Shown: positions 45,104 through 61,089 of the stretch, in pieces
Layout of the letters: each line of letters begins with the position of its first letter
Position numbering within the stretch: position 1 is the first letter of the stretch
Assembly: GCA_039720395.1 (NCBI GenBank)
Contig: CM077832.1
Location: 33,773,758-33,837,757 of the forward strand
Length of the DNA stretch: 64,000 nt
Reading direction: 5' to 3'
Origin: Liquidambar formosana
Taxonomy: Eukaryota > Streptophyta > Magnoliopsida > Saxifragales > Altingiaceae
Position numbers and translations under genes: made by a program
The notes under the pieces: model-generated
What the model was told of the DNA's origin: nothing
The model's database searches: none
The model's input: the letters and a program-made list of their open reading frames with translations, nothing else

Positions 45104-45459
45104 AGATGGATTGGGAGGTTGTAGAACTGAAAATCAAGAACTGGCTGAAGGCGTTGAAAATCGCCGTAAACACGCTCTTCTACGGAGAGAGAATCCTCTG
45201 CGATCATGTTTTTTAGTCGTTCGTTTCAATTAGAGAATCGTGTTTCGAGAGATTTCGAGAGAAGGAGCAATCGTGCTGTTTGGATTCCCGGAAATGGTGG
45301 CAAAATGCAAGAAATCTCCTGAGAAAATGTTCCGCACACTCAACCTCCACGAATCGATCTCCGACCTCTGGCCAGAAATCGAGTCCATCCTTCTCCTTCG
45401 AATCAACCTCCGCCGTCCGAACTCAAGCCATCACCTCCCTCATCAAGCTCGGTGAAGCA
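45104..45459 (+). pseudogene. EXO70 (exocyst subunit) fragment captured inside the TIR element
   Basis: Three consecutive frames spell EXO70A1-type text: KIKNWLKALKIAVNTLFYGE then RILCDHVF; after a frame change FREISREGAIVLFGFPEMVA then KCKKSPEKMF and LWPEIESI; after another change STSAVRTQAITSLIKLGEA. These are adjacent segments of the plant exocyst subunit EXO70, which tethers secretory vesicles at the plasma membrane. At least two frameshifts and the small size (about 120 of 600+ residues) rule out function as a protein. The likely origin is a spliceless piece of an EXO70A-clade gene. It could act as a source of small RNA against the parent gene; that is inference. Confidence 0.85.
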
Positions 45460-45485
45460 ACCATGGCGGTGGGTTACCTCAACAG

Positions 45486-45523
<38 letters not shown>
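45486..45523. repeat. Long A-run inside the TIR element
   Basis: Almost unbroken run of A (about 38-44 bases) directly after the EXO70 fragment. Its exact length in an assembly may be unreliable. Confidence 0.8.
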
Positions 45524-45527
<4 letters not shown>

Positions 45528-45933
45528 GAGAGAGAGATGAAAGAGAAAATCTAAACACGGGGCAAAAAATAAAAATAAAAATAAAAAAAATGAAAGAAAT
45601 GAAGGAGAAGAGAAGAAGCAGCAGCAGCAGCAACACTCGCTCCGCCGCCGTCCATGGCCATGGCTGCGAGATTGGGTTCTAGGGTTCTAGGGCTTGGAGG
45701 AGTAGCTTCCACGCTAAATGCAGCGTTTTGGTTTCAATAAGGGTAAAATGGGTATTATAAGCCCATTTTTTACATGACGTCAGCAATAGCCGTTAACCCT
45801 TTAAACGGCGGGTTGACGGATGGAGGAATATGTATATAATTTTTTAAAGTAGGGGAGGGCAGTATAATTTCAGAAAAGACAAAGGGTGTCAGTGTAATAG
45901 TCAGTAAACACAAGAGGTATAAATGTATTTTAC

Positions 45934-45970
<37 letters not shown>

Positions 45971-46587
45971 GGGAAAAGTCCTGATATTATGGACATCTTC
46001 AAGAACTTGAAATGGGCAATACTCATGAAAGGAGTTGGTGGGTCCAGGGGAGTTTTAAGGTGCTAGTAAGCCTAGCTACATAGGTTATGAATGATTTCAT
46101 TTCTTTGAGAACTTTTGAAAGAAATTGCAGAAAATTATCATAATTTTGACCTCCATTGAAATTGGTTATCTGAACACGCCTGTTTCAGTACTCAAATTTT
46201 TTGATCCTCATGGGGAAGAATAGTTTGATCTTGGTACCTACTCCATAGCAAGCGGAAAGCCCCAAGTTTGACCACATGCACATTCCATGGGACCGGGCAC
46301 CAACTGGGATCTCACAAACATTAACCAATGCTGTGTGTAGCGGCCTTATTTGTGTTCCAGGATTAGTCAAGCCAAAAAAATCCGGATACCTAGTTGGCAA
46401 AATAAATAGTAATAATAGGTGTAAATTTGAGATCATATTCTTTGTACCATATGCATTAAGCTCCTGGTGATTCCAGTTTTATGTTGTCCCAGTCTACTTC
46501 AGGTGCTTGTAGTATATCTCAGAAAGCAGGCGTGGCAGCTTTAGGAATGGGTTATGCTGGTGGAGAAGCAGGTGCTACTATGGTTAA

Positions 46588-46797
<210 letters not shown>

Positions 46798-46800
46798 TAA

Positions 46801-47019
<219 letters not shown>

Positions 47020-47151
47020 TGATACTTCGATAGAGCTACATAATTAACCTCCTTACCTGGATGGAAAAAAGGATTGCCCATAAGCAGTGAAGTCATTTTT
47101 ATATTTGTTTAATTCTAATTGGGCTATTACTGTTGTGCTGTTGGTTCCTAG

Positions 47152-47289
<138 letters not shown>

Positions 47290-47910
47290 TAATTTAGAAC
47301 AATACTAAAACTTATTGTAATGATTGTTGGGTTATAAATATAAATGCGGATTTCGTGGTAATTTTATCTGAATAAAAAGCAAGGTCTCATCTGGGTTCAT
47401 TTGTTTTCTTCCTTTCAGCATTGCTTTTGTACTAGTACATCTAAGTAGACATCTAGTAAGACTGGAATTTCTCATTAATTTGATTTGATCTCTAGCTTAT
47501 GTCAAGCAATTAATTTGATCTCTAGCTTATGTCATCAAATGGTCCATTTTACGAACATCGGAAGAAATTTCAGGTTGAGTTTGGCATTGCAATTGTGCGC
47601 ATTGTAGTCATCTGGTTGCTTCAATCTCACACGTCTTATTTTCTTTGGTAAAAAGCTCTGAAGTCTTATACATAAGTAGTGTGTGGGATATTTGCAACCA
47701 ACAAATGAGACCTCGACACATGGAAGCCTTCGGTAACCCACCGAGAGAGTAGGGAGTCCTCAGTGAGATGAGCACAGTCTTCAGATCGATATGCCCTCGG
47801 GCCATGATGCCCTCGGGCAAGTTTGCCCTCGGACCAGTAAGTGCCTTTGCGCCACACGAGCGAATGTCCCTCACGTGCCTTAGAATTGCTCACTTGCTAT
47901 ATCCAACAAA

Positions 47911-48190
47911 GGAGTCTATGTACATAGAGAGAAAAGAAAGATTGAGAAAAGGTTTTCTAAAACTCTTATGGTTTTTTCTCATTCCAAAGAAAAGAATAAA
48001 ACAACAAAAAACCATCAAAATGATAATGGAAAAACCATTTTTCTCCAAAAGGATGTGTAACCCCCCAACAATAATATATTCACTAACTCATAATAATGGA
48101 CAATATAAATAAATATTATAAAGGCCATACCACCTCATAAATAAAACATAATTTGAATCACAAATATGTATTTTATTTATAAAAATACAA
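47911..48190 (+). repeat. 290-bp direct repeat, left copy
   Basis: Very similar to 53963-54254, in the same orientation: 'tacatagagaga', 'ggttttctaaaactcttatg', 'gtaaccccccaacaataata', 'ataatggacaatataaataa', 'tgtattttatttataaaaat'. The pair brackets almost the whole nest, like long terminal repeats or the scar of a duplication. Neither TG..CA ends nor target-site duplications could be fixed. Confidence 0.7.
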
Positions 48191-48227
48191 TAATCCCCCA
48201 CAAGATTCAAATTATATAACAAAAAGT

Positions 48228-48506
48228 AGGGTAAATTGCACTTAAGGGTCCAGAGTTTGGGCCATCTTTCACTTAAGGGTCCCAAATTTCAATTGCGTTA
48301 ATTTGGTACCCAAAGTATTAGTTTGGTTTCAATTTGGGGTCCACTGTTAGAAACCGGTTGTTGACCAAACAGAATTGCTTCTAAATTTGCACATGCAGTG
48401 CATGTGACCAAATTTAAATAATATTATCCCCATTTTACCCTTTATGGTATAAAAACCCTATTTTACCCTCCTCATTAGCCCTATATTCCTTACTTTCATT
48501 GGATCT

Positions 48507-48560
<54 letters not shown>

Positions 48561-49653
48561 TATCAGATCATAAATAGAGGTATTTCTAACCCATTATCAC
48601 AAAATAACATAATACAAGCACCCATGTAATAGTGTCTAATGACATATTGTTTCAAAAATATTGATTAGTCACTCTAATATGATCAACCACCGAAGAAATG
48701 CATATTTAAGCCCTCACTCCAAAAATCAAAGTTGGTCAAACTGTGGTCAAAGTAGTCAACCAAGATCATACATGGTAGGGCTTGTCAAGACGAATCCGCC
48801 TGTCAAATTTAGGGTCGATCGGGTTAACCTAAAGTCTTCAAAAGCATGAGTACACGATCGGTGTGGGTAGGTGCACCCACACTGGATCATAATTTCATAC
48901 TTCTTCTCTAACCTCCACGGATTGCATCTGAGATTCCGTTTGGTTTTGAGTTTGTTTTGGGCCAACTTCTCTCACTCATCTCTTGGCTAAATTAAGTGAT
49001 TCAAAAGCCATTTTAAATCTCGTTCAACCCTCTACAAGGATATATAAATGGTTCATACAAAAGTTCATAAAAACACATGGGTTTCACAACCCAAAAATGG
49101 TTCGGTGACTAGTTAGCCAACCCAACCCAGCGGGAGCCATCAGAGGACATCGTTGCCAAAAAAAAAAAAAAAAAATTCCAAACGCCACCGTCGGCGACTG
49201 GTTAGCCGACCTCATCATCAAGCGCATCACGGTGCCTCGCCATTATGGATGAGTGTGACGGTCATTTCTCTATCTAAAACTCAACCATGACAAGTGTGGA
49301 GGACGGAGATCAGAGAGGGAGGGAAAGAGTCGGCAGAGAAAAAAAATGGGGAAAGAAAAATGAAAGAGAAGAAGAGGGAAGAGAGGAGACAGATGGCGTT
49401 TCATCACCAGAAAAAAAATGGGGAAATGACCCAGAGAAGAGAGAGAATAGAGACGATATTGGAGACGTGAACGGGCTGATATTGCAAAACGATGTCGTTT
49501 TTTGGGGGCATTAAAGTCATTTTAGAATTGCCGTTAATGCCATCTACGATTTCTGATCAAGACTGAAATTGGGTACCAAATTGACGCAATTAAAATTTGG
49601 GACCTTTAAGTGAAACCTACCCCAAACCCTAGACCTTAAGTGCAATTTACCCT
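48228..49653. mobile_element. 1426-bp TIR element with 7-bp target duplication
   Basis: The left end AGGGTAAATTGCACTTAAGG and the right end (on the other strand AGGGTAAATTGCACTTAAGG) are identical for 20 bases, and the inverted similarity extends past TTTCACTTAA and AATTTGGTACCC to about 90 bp. AAAAAGT stands immediately outside both ends (48221-48227, 49654-49660). The interior has a CT/CA microsatellite and a purine-rich stretch (49300-49470), but no transposase. The GGGTAAATT terminus suggests a Mutator-like non-autonomous element, although the visible target duplication is 7 rather than the usual 9 bp. Confidence 0.88.
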
Positions 49654-50756
49654 AAAAAGTATAAGAAACATGAGAATACAATGCATCGGTAGTGGTGTCT
49701 TTTGGACTATGAATTATACTTAGGATATGTGAGTGTGACCTACAGAAATATGGTAAAACTATAAGTTTTTATGAACCAAAATTTCTTCTTATAGATCAGT
49801 TAACTCACAACCCACATATTATTCTAGAAATCTAAGCTATTCTAATCGGGATGGTACGAATAGGCCATGCACCATACTTGGATATTCATGAGTGCTCTAG
49901 AGAACCTACCTAAGCTCTCATAGAAAGCAGCCCCACTTCTACACCTATATAGGTGGATCCATCAAGTGTGCACTACAACTGAACACACCACCCAAATAGG
50001 ACTATGGAATCCATTAAGAGTTAAAACTCAACCTTAAATGTTGTAGTTTGCACTATCTACACTATAGGAAGGGACACTCAAAATATATTATATAAATTAT
50101 AGTGCACTTCAAATCAACCAGTAACTTGTTATTACCCATATGAACCTACTTCCTGGAATCTCCATTTACATAGGTTGGGTTACCATCACTGTTGACCCTT
50201 GTTACTGACATAAGTCCCATTCGCCTAGATGTATTATTCACTAAAAAGTGAATCAGTCAGAAGCTTAATAATTCTGATCTCTGACTCTCTAAATAGCTGC
50301 TATTTAATATTGTGCTTCTAGGCACTACCCCATAAAATTATTTGCTCGAGCCAGCAAATAATGAATAAGCACAAATCCCATTCATAAATATATAATTGTT
50401 GAGATTTTTCTCTCAACACTCTTATAGCTTTCTACAAGCCAAGTCATCAATTCCAACTTCCAAAGTGAACAATGAGACATCTCATCTTGGATAATTCCAA
50501 GGCACCATACCATATAGGCAATATAGGTCCACACATAGATTTCTTCTCATTTGAATTAAAGATTCAATCATCATCATCATCATAATCTACAAATAATATT
50601 TGAAATCCATAAAATTGATGACTACTAGGAAAGTTGGGTACACATATTACCTTTAATAAATTTTAAGTAAATATACCTCTTAGAAAAGGATATTCAAATT
50701 ATGAATCATTGATTCATCTCACATCATTATATCATCAAATATTATTACCCATTTTT

Positions 50757-51240
50757 GCAGGTTACCCCCTCTAATAAAAAAACCCATCAAAAAACCCCTC
50801 ATATTGACTAGGGTTGGCAAATTACCCCTTACCGTCCATCTGCTGTTAGGAAAATTAACAGAATAGTGTCACATGCTAGGCACATGACACTGTTTATCAC
50901 CTTTAAGACAAAAATACCCTTACCTGTACTGAAGTTACTCTTTTGCCCTTGGGTGATTTTATTGGCTCAATCTTCTTCCTCTCTCTCGTCATGCCTACCC
51001 CCGTCGGAGCTGCCACACTCTCCACCGTCAGTGGTCTTCAGCCGGCACGATCTTCTCTCTTCTCACTTACCTCTTCTCCTTTTTCCCTTTTTTTTCGCTG
51101 CTGGATTTCTCTCCCTCCCCCATGATTTGCCCTTTCCCGCTTGATCTCTGTTTTTTTTTTTTTACTCTCCCCGTTTTGTCTCCCTCCCTCCCTCCCTCCA
51201 CGATCTGCCTTCTCCCCCATAATCAACCACAAATCATATA
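50757..51240. mobile_element. Possible truncated TIR element with gene-like interior
   Basis: Starts with text of the 'GGTTACCCCCTCTAATAAAA' kind, rich in AAACCCC / ATTACCCC words, as is typical of Mutator-like plant TIRs. C/T-rich, GC-rich sequence resembling a gene leader follows. No matching inverted end was found, so it is incomplete or misread. Confidence 0.3.
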
Positions 51241-51970
51241 TCACGTATAATTTCAATAGGTTTGAACTAACTCCATTTTCAGAAATGAAAATCATAATAC
51301 TCATTTTATCTCTTTTTAATAAGAGACCAACATATAATATATTGAGAAAATTCAATAATTTGTAAATTTAAAAATAAATACACATTCTCACGTAAAATGC
51401 ATCTTCGCAAAATGTGCCCCCACAATTCAAAATATAATTTTTTGTTTACTAATTTCAATGCAATTTTAGCATTCACATAAACAATGCATCTTATAATTTC
51501 CATGTAAATTATATTCATATAGAACAAATTTAAAAGTATATTTATTTTTCTATTGTCACACAATATATTCGTAATTGGACTCTTCGATTAGAAATTGAAA
51601 TTTTGAATCACGAGAAAAAATTATAATCATGTCAACATATGATATTGCTATTCTAATCTCAGAAAATTAAATAGCATGAAAAATATTTATTTTGCGTATG
51701 ACATGTCTCTAGAACATTCATACTTAAATTTATGGGGAAATTAGCATGTAGTATCCTTTTTTAGACTCCTAAAGCCTTAAGTCTACACACTAATCTTATA
51801 AAAGCCTTAAGTCCAAAATGGAATCAAAACTATAGCGTTTCATGCTTGAGTGAGCTAAAAAAATTTTAAAATGGCAATTTTGCCCCTATAACAGAAAAGC
51901 CCTTATACGGCTCTACCTTACCCTCTCTACAATCAACACACCCTTAGATCTAAGTTTTTTCTCTCTCTTA

Positions 51971-52310
51971 CCAATCAACACATCCACAGATCCAAGTTTT
52001 TTCTCTATCCATCACAAGCTTTGCCTTTCATTAATGACACTAACCACTATAGGACAACCTGTAGATCCATTGATGAGAAGGAAGAGTCCTTATGCTCAGC
52101 TAAAATAGAAGCAAATTCACCGTACCTTTTTTTTTTCTTTCCAATCAATACACCCACAGATCCAGGTTCTCTCTCTCTCTATCACAAGCTTTGCTTTTCA
52201 TTAATGACACTAACTACTATAGGACAACCTGTAGATCCATTGATGAGAAGGAAGAGTCCTTATGCTCAGCTAAAATAAAAGCAAATTCACTATACCTTTT
52301 TTTTTCTTTC
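51971..52310. repeat. Two-copy tandem repeat, period 170 bp
   Basis: 'ccaatcaacacatccacaga' at 51971 recurs as 'ccaatcaatacacccacaga' at 52141. Within each unit are 'atcacaagctttgc', 'ggacaacctgtagatccatt' and 'gatgagaaggaagagtcctt'. A third partial unit (about 40 bp) precedes them near 51930, and a roughly 52-bp tandem repeat follows (52310-52400, 'atggcc(g/a)(a/g)agatgaag'). Confidence 0.85.
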
Positions 52311-52399
52311 CAAATCTAATGCTCATGGCCGAAGATGAAGAAAGGCCTGCTTTTTCTTTCTAGATCTGATGCCCATGGCCAGAGATGAAGAGAGAGACC

Positions 52400-52920
52400 T
52401 TTCAATAGTTTTTGGAGAAGTTGTTACTAGTTTTCTTGCAGGCATCTTCTTCTTACCAACCTTAACTTAAACCTGCTTACCCTGCTGCTTGGCCTCAGCT
52501 TGCTTATCTTGTTTACCCTACTGCTAAACCTTTTCATCCTCAGCCAACTCACCCTTCTCAGCCTCACCCGGCTCACCTTATTGTGTTATTTTATGTACTT
52601 GCATATCTACTAGCAGGTCAAGAACATAGGTATAATCTGCATGCAACTTCTCTATGTCAACATTTTTCTTTTCAAACTCTTGCGTAGTTGCTTCTAATCT
52701 CCTAGAAGCCACATCTAATTGCACTTGCCTCTAATTTTTTTTCTACTTCAAAGGCTTTAATTTTTTTGCTTCAGGACTAGTATTTGTGCACTGTATTGAG
52801 GGGATTGCATCGTTTCTTTCTCATCGTACATCTGGGTTACTTGATGTACTTTCAAATCTACAATCTCTTCATCTTGCACTGCTATTTTGGCTTCTAATTG
52901 CAATATCAAAAAAGGTAAAT
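52400..52920 (-). pseudogene. Degraded coding stretch, coiled-coil-like, unknown
   Basis: On the minus strand several open segments read like one worn protein: LEAKIAVQDEEIVDLKVHQV, then TQMYDEKETMQ, then EKKNVDIEKLHADYTYVLDL, then an E/K/G-rich repeat (GEAEKGELAEDEK). Stops and frame changes interrupt it. The composition suggests a long coiled coil followed by a charged low-complexity tail, as seen in some transposon-borne genes. I recognise no family. Confidence 0.35.
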
Positions 52921-52949
52921 TAGGAAGAAAACATGTAAGTGTTCAATAG

Positions 52950-53720
52950 AGAACAGTTACATGTAATTGCTCAATAGACAATAGTTATATGTAACTATTA
53001 TAGGTAACAGTTACATGTAACTGTTGTAAGTGTTAAGCCTAACAACGGCTAATTTATTGAAGACTTTTTAAAATAGTTACATGTATAATTTTACAAAACA
53101 AAACAAGTCTAACAGTTACAGCAGTTATCTATCATGTTACCGTTTAGGTTCATGTAACTATTACATCAATAGATATCTATCATTCTCAAAATTTATGACT
53201 TATAATTTTAGGATTAAAAGTCGTGTAATAAGATGAGTTCAATCAAGAATAATTACATGTAACTTTTTTTAAAACTGTAAGCATTAGAGAAGGTAATTTA
53301 AGAAAGAAAACATATAATTATTCAATAGAAAATAGTTACATGTAACAGTTTTATAACACTTTTCAAGCAAGCAATAACTAGTCAAAAATCATCAGTTACT
53401 TGTAAGTTAGATTTAAGTACATTAACAACTCCCAAAAGATAATGCTAACAATTATATCAACACTTTAAATGAAACGCTTTTTAAAACAGTTACACATAAC
53501 AGTTACAACAGTTACACATAACAGTTACAACAGTTACATGTAACTGTTTAGGTTTTAAGTACATCTAATGTAACACCCCCCAAAAGATAATCCTAATAGT
53601 TACATCAACATGTTAAATTCAAGATTTTTAAAACAGTTACATGTGTAATTTCGTAACACAAAATAAGCATAATTGTATCAACAGTTACATCAAGACTTAA
53701 TAGTTAGATGAGTACAATTA
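52950..53720. repeat. Dispersed array of the palindromic motif AACAGTTACATGTAACTGTT
   Basis: One perfect 20-base palindrome lies at about 53007-53026. Many partial copies (AGTTACATGTAAC, CAGTTACACATAACAG, CAGTTACAACAG) occur over about 770 bp, roughly twenty GTTAC/GTAAC cores in both orientations. Spacing is irregular, so this is not a simple satellite. Subterminal transposase-binding repeats of a DNA transposon are one explanation. CAGTTA/TAACTG is also the core bound by MYB proteins. Confidence 0.75.
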
Positions 53721-53962
53721 GAGTATAATAAGTCTCATTTTTTCATAACAGTTAGGTCCTCTGGTGAACACTATCCTAAAGAGTTGATTTGCGCCCCTCG
53801 AAATGAATCACTCGGTGCATTTAGGTCCTCTAGCGCCCCAACCCTCTAGGATACAACAATCGTATTCCTCGTACACGTGCACTCGCAAATACAATGAACC
53901 GAACAGCTCTAAATCATTTCTTGAAAATATGCAACAAAAATTGAAGAAGGATAGATAGAATT

Positions 53963-54254
53963 TTATACAAAAGAAGTTTATACATAGAGAGAAAAAAAAA
54001 GATTAAAAAATGGTTTTCTAAAACTCTTATGGTTTTTTCTCATTCCAAAGAAAAAAAACGAAAACAAAAAACCATCAAAATGATAAAGGAAAAACCTTTT
54101 TTTTTTCTCCAAAAGGATATGTAACCCCCCAACAATAATATATCCATTAACTCATAATAATGGACAATATAAATAAATATTATAAAGACCATAACACCTC
54201 ATAAATAAAACAAAATTTGAATCACAAATATGTATTTTATTTATAAAAATACAA
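53963..54254 (+). repeat. 290-bp direct repeat, right copy
   Basis: Partner of 47911-48190, differing by scattered substitutions and A-run lengths. Its right end lies only about 10 bp from the start of PAT duplication unit 3, so it marks the rearrangement junction. Confidence 0.7.
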
Positions 54255-54376
54255 CACAACAACTCTGTTTTGACTGTTTCCCACCAACTCCGCTCCTTTT
54301 TAATCTTCAAATTTTGTTGGTTTCATTTGAGCCGAATCAACAACTTGGGTGGCCATTCCTCTGACTTATCGAAAAA

Positions 54377-59596
<5,220 letters not shown>

Positions 59597-59633
59597 TTTA
59601 GAACAATTTAATGTAATAATTGTTGGGATATAA

Positions 59634-59929
59634 CAAACCCCGGATCAGAGGGCCACCAAGTAATGTTTTCTGCAAGTAATGTAATGTTTTCTAGTAACAT
59701 GTGAGTTGGATTGTGACATTTATAAGTCACCAAGGCCAAACTTTTGGCTTGTTTCATTATCTTTGTTCCTAGTTTTATATTTTTCTTTATTTGTTAATAA
59801 TATTTAGAATTGATAGCACATGATTGGGAGGTCTTAGAGTGCCAACCTGGTTGGGATACTAAGCTCCTCTTTGATGCTTAAGTTCTTTCCTTAAAAATAA
59901 ATAAATAAATAAATAAAAATATAAATAAA
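59634..59929 (+). mobile_element. Retroposon (SINE-like) with 16-bp target-site duplication
   Basis: AATTGTTGGGATATAA stands on both sides (59618-59633 and 59930-59945). The 296-bp insert ends in an AAATAAATAAAT-type tail preceded by 'gagtgccaacctggttggga', a word found near the 3' end of plant short retroposons. PAT copy 2 has the empty site at about 47325. It probably lies in the 3' untranslated region of PAT copy 3 and could supply a new poly(A) signal. Confidence 0.88.
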
Positions 59930-60381
59930 AATTGTTGGGATATAAATATAAATGTGGATTTCGTCGTAATTTTATTTGAATAAAAAGCAAGGTCTCATCT
60001 GGGTTCGTTTGTTTTCTTCCTTTCAGCATTGCTTTTGTACTAGTACATCTAAGTGGACATATAGTAAGACTGGAATTTCTCACTAATGAATTCAAGGATT
60101 TAATTTGATATCTTATGTCATCAAATGGTCCTGTTTGCGAACATCTGAAGAAATTTCAGGTTGAGTTTGGCATTGCAATTGTGCGCATTGTAGTCATCTG
60201 GTCGCTTCAAGCCCACACGTCTTATTTTCTTTGGTAAAAAGCTCTGAAAGTCTTATACATAAGGAGTAAGTCAAAATCGATGCAACATTCTGTATATGTC
60301 AAGATTATTAGACGGAAATTCAGATTAAAACGGCTGTATGTACAATCTAATGGGTATGAACTATGAAGCCTAAACAATTAT

Positions 60382-60483
60382 GGCATGTTTGCTTGGTGGG
60401 AATAGAAGGAATTGGAACATTGAAATCTCATTCCATTCCATTCCATTCCGATTCCCCTTGATTCCAGCCAAACAAATGAGCCC
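60382..60483. mobile_element. Short hAT-like MITE
   Basis: GGCATGTTTGCTTGGTGGGA at the left and CCAGCCAAACAAATGAGCCC at the right are inverted repeats with a GGAAT/ATTCC-rich body, 102 bp. Related in design to 25905-26262. Confidence 0.65.
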
Positions 60484-61089
60484 TTAGATTAATTCCCATC
60501 AAGGATATACCCCAATTAATTCCATAATTGAGATGGTTTAATTCATATGCCATATTATCGTGTATACTTGCCCTTTCTTTGGGCTACAGATACAAGGTTA
60601 CGCAAGAAGCCAGGGAATCAAATCCTCTTTAGGTCTTCTTTTTCCTTTTTCTTGTTTTTTCATTTTTTTTTTTTTCTTTTTTGAAAGGAATTCCTCTCTA
60701 GATGACTTTGCTTCAAATGTATAATGGGCGAAGAAAGTTGGAACTCGGGAACATCTACAAAAGTTTCAGGTTTCCGCGTAAATGAAAAGTGGAGAGAGAA
60801 AGAAAGAGAGTAAAGTGATTCTTGTCCTTGTTATTGAGAATATTCCTGTATGACCATAATAGTTTTGCACTGGACATCCCAAAGAAGCTAAGGACCCCTT
60901 CATCCAAACTCCAAAGCCCAAACTCTTGACTTGAACTACAAGACAATCAATCTCAAATGGGAAGCATCCTCTTCTTCATCCCACGTTTCTTTCTTTTCTT
61001 CCTTCACCATTTATAACATGATGATGATGATGATGATGATGATTAACAAAAAAATTGAAACCAAAAACAGGTAGTAATAGTAGCTACAA

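Larger units (their letters stand above)
44224..45936. mobile_element. Gene-capturing TIR element (Pack-type) in PAT copy 2 intron 7
   Basis: The left end GATAAAATACATTTACACCC is matched on the other strand at the right end by GGGGTAAAATACATTTATAC. Inverted similarity runs about 85 bp (TTTACTGACTATTACA, TTCTGAAATTA in both). T-runs flank both sides. PAT copy 3 shows the uninterrupted sequence at about 58280 ('aaagtcctttgttttg..gggaaaagtcctg'). Between the TIRs lies GC-rich, gene-like DNA including an EXO70 fragment and a 44-base A-run, but no transposase. This fits a Mutator-like element that picked up host DNA. Confidence 0.82.
47673..54262. repeat. Repeat nest between PAT copies 2 and 3
   Basis: About 6.6 kb with no counterpart around the other PAT copies. 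It contains three GCCCTCGG repeats (47788-47838), a pair of 290-bp direct repeats near its two ends, a 1.4-kb TIR element, a CT/CA microsatellite (about 48508-48558), a possible second TIR terminus (50757), a 170-bp tandem repeat, a degraded minus-strand coding stretch and a palindromic motif array. It is probably several elements inserted into each other. No intact transposase or reverse transcriptase was seen. Confidence 0.65.

Noticed and set aside
44222..45455. Several ORFs of 70-175 codons between 44.2 and 45.5 kb
   Set aside because: Low-complexity or arginine/serine-rich translations inside the TIR element. The only meaningful protein similarity (EXO70) is split over three frames.
47673..54254. 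Intact LTR retrotransposon
   Set aside because: The 290-bp repeats lack recognisable TG..CA ends, primer-binding site and polyprotein domains, so only direct repeats are claimed.
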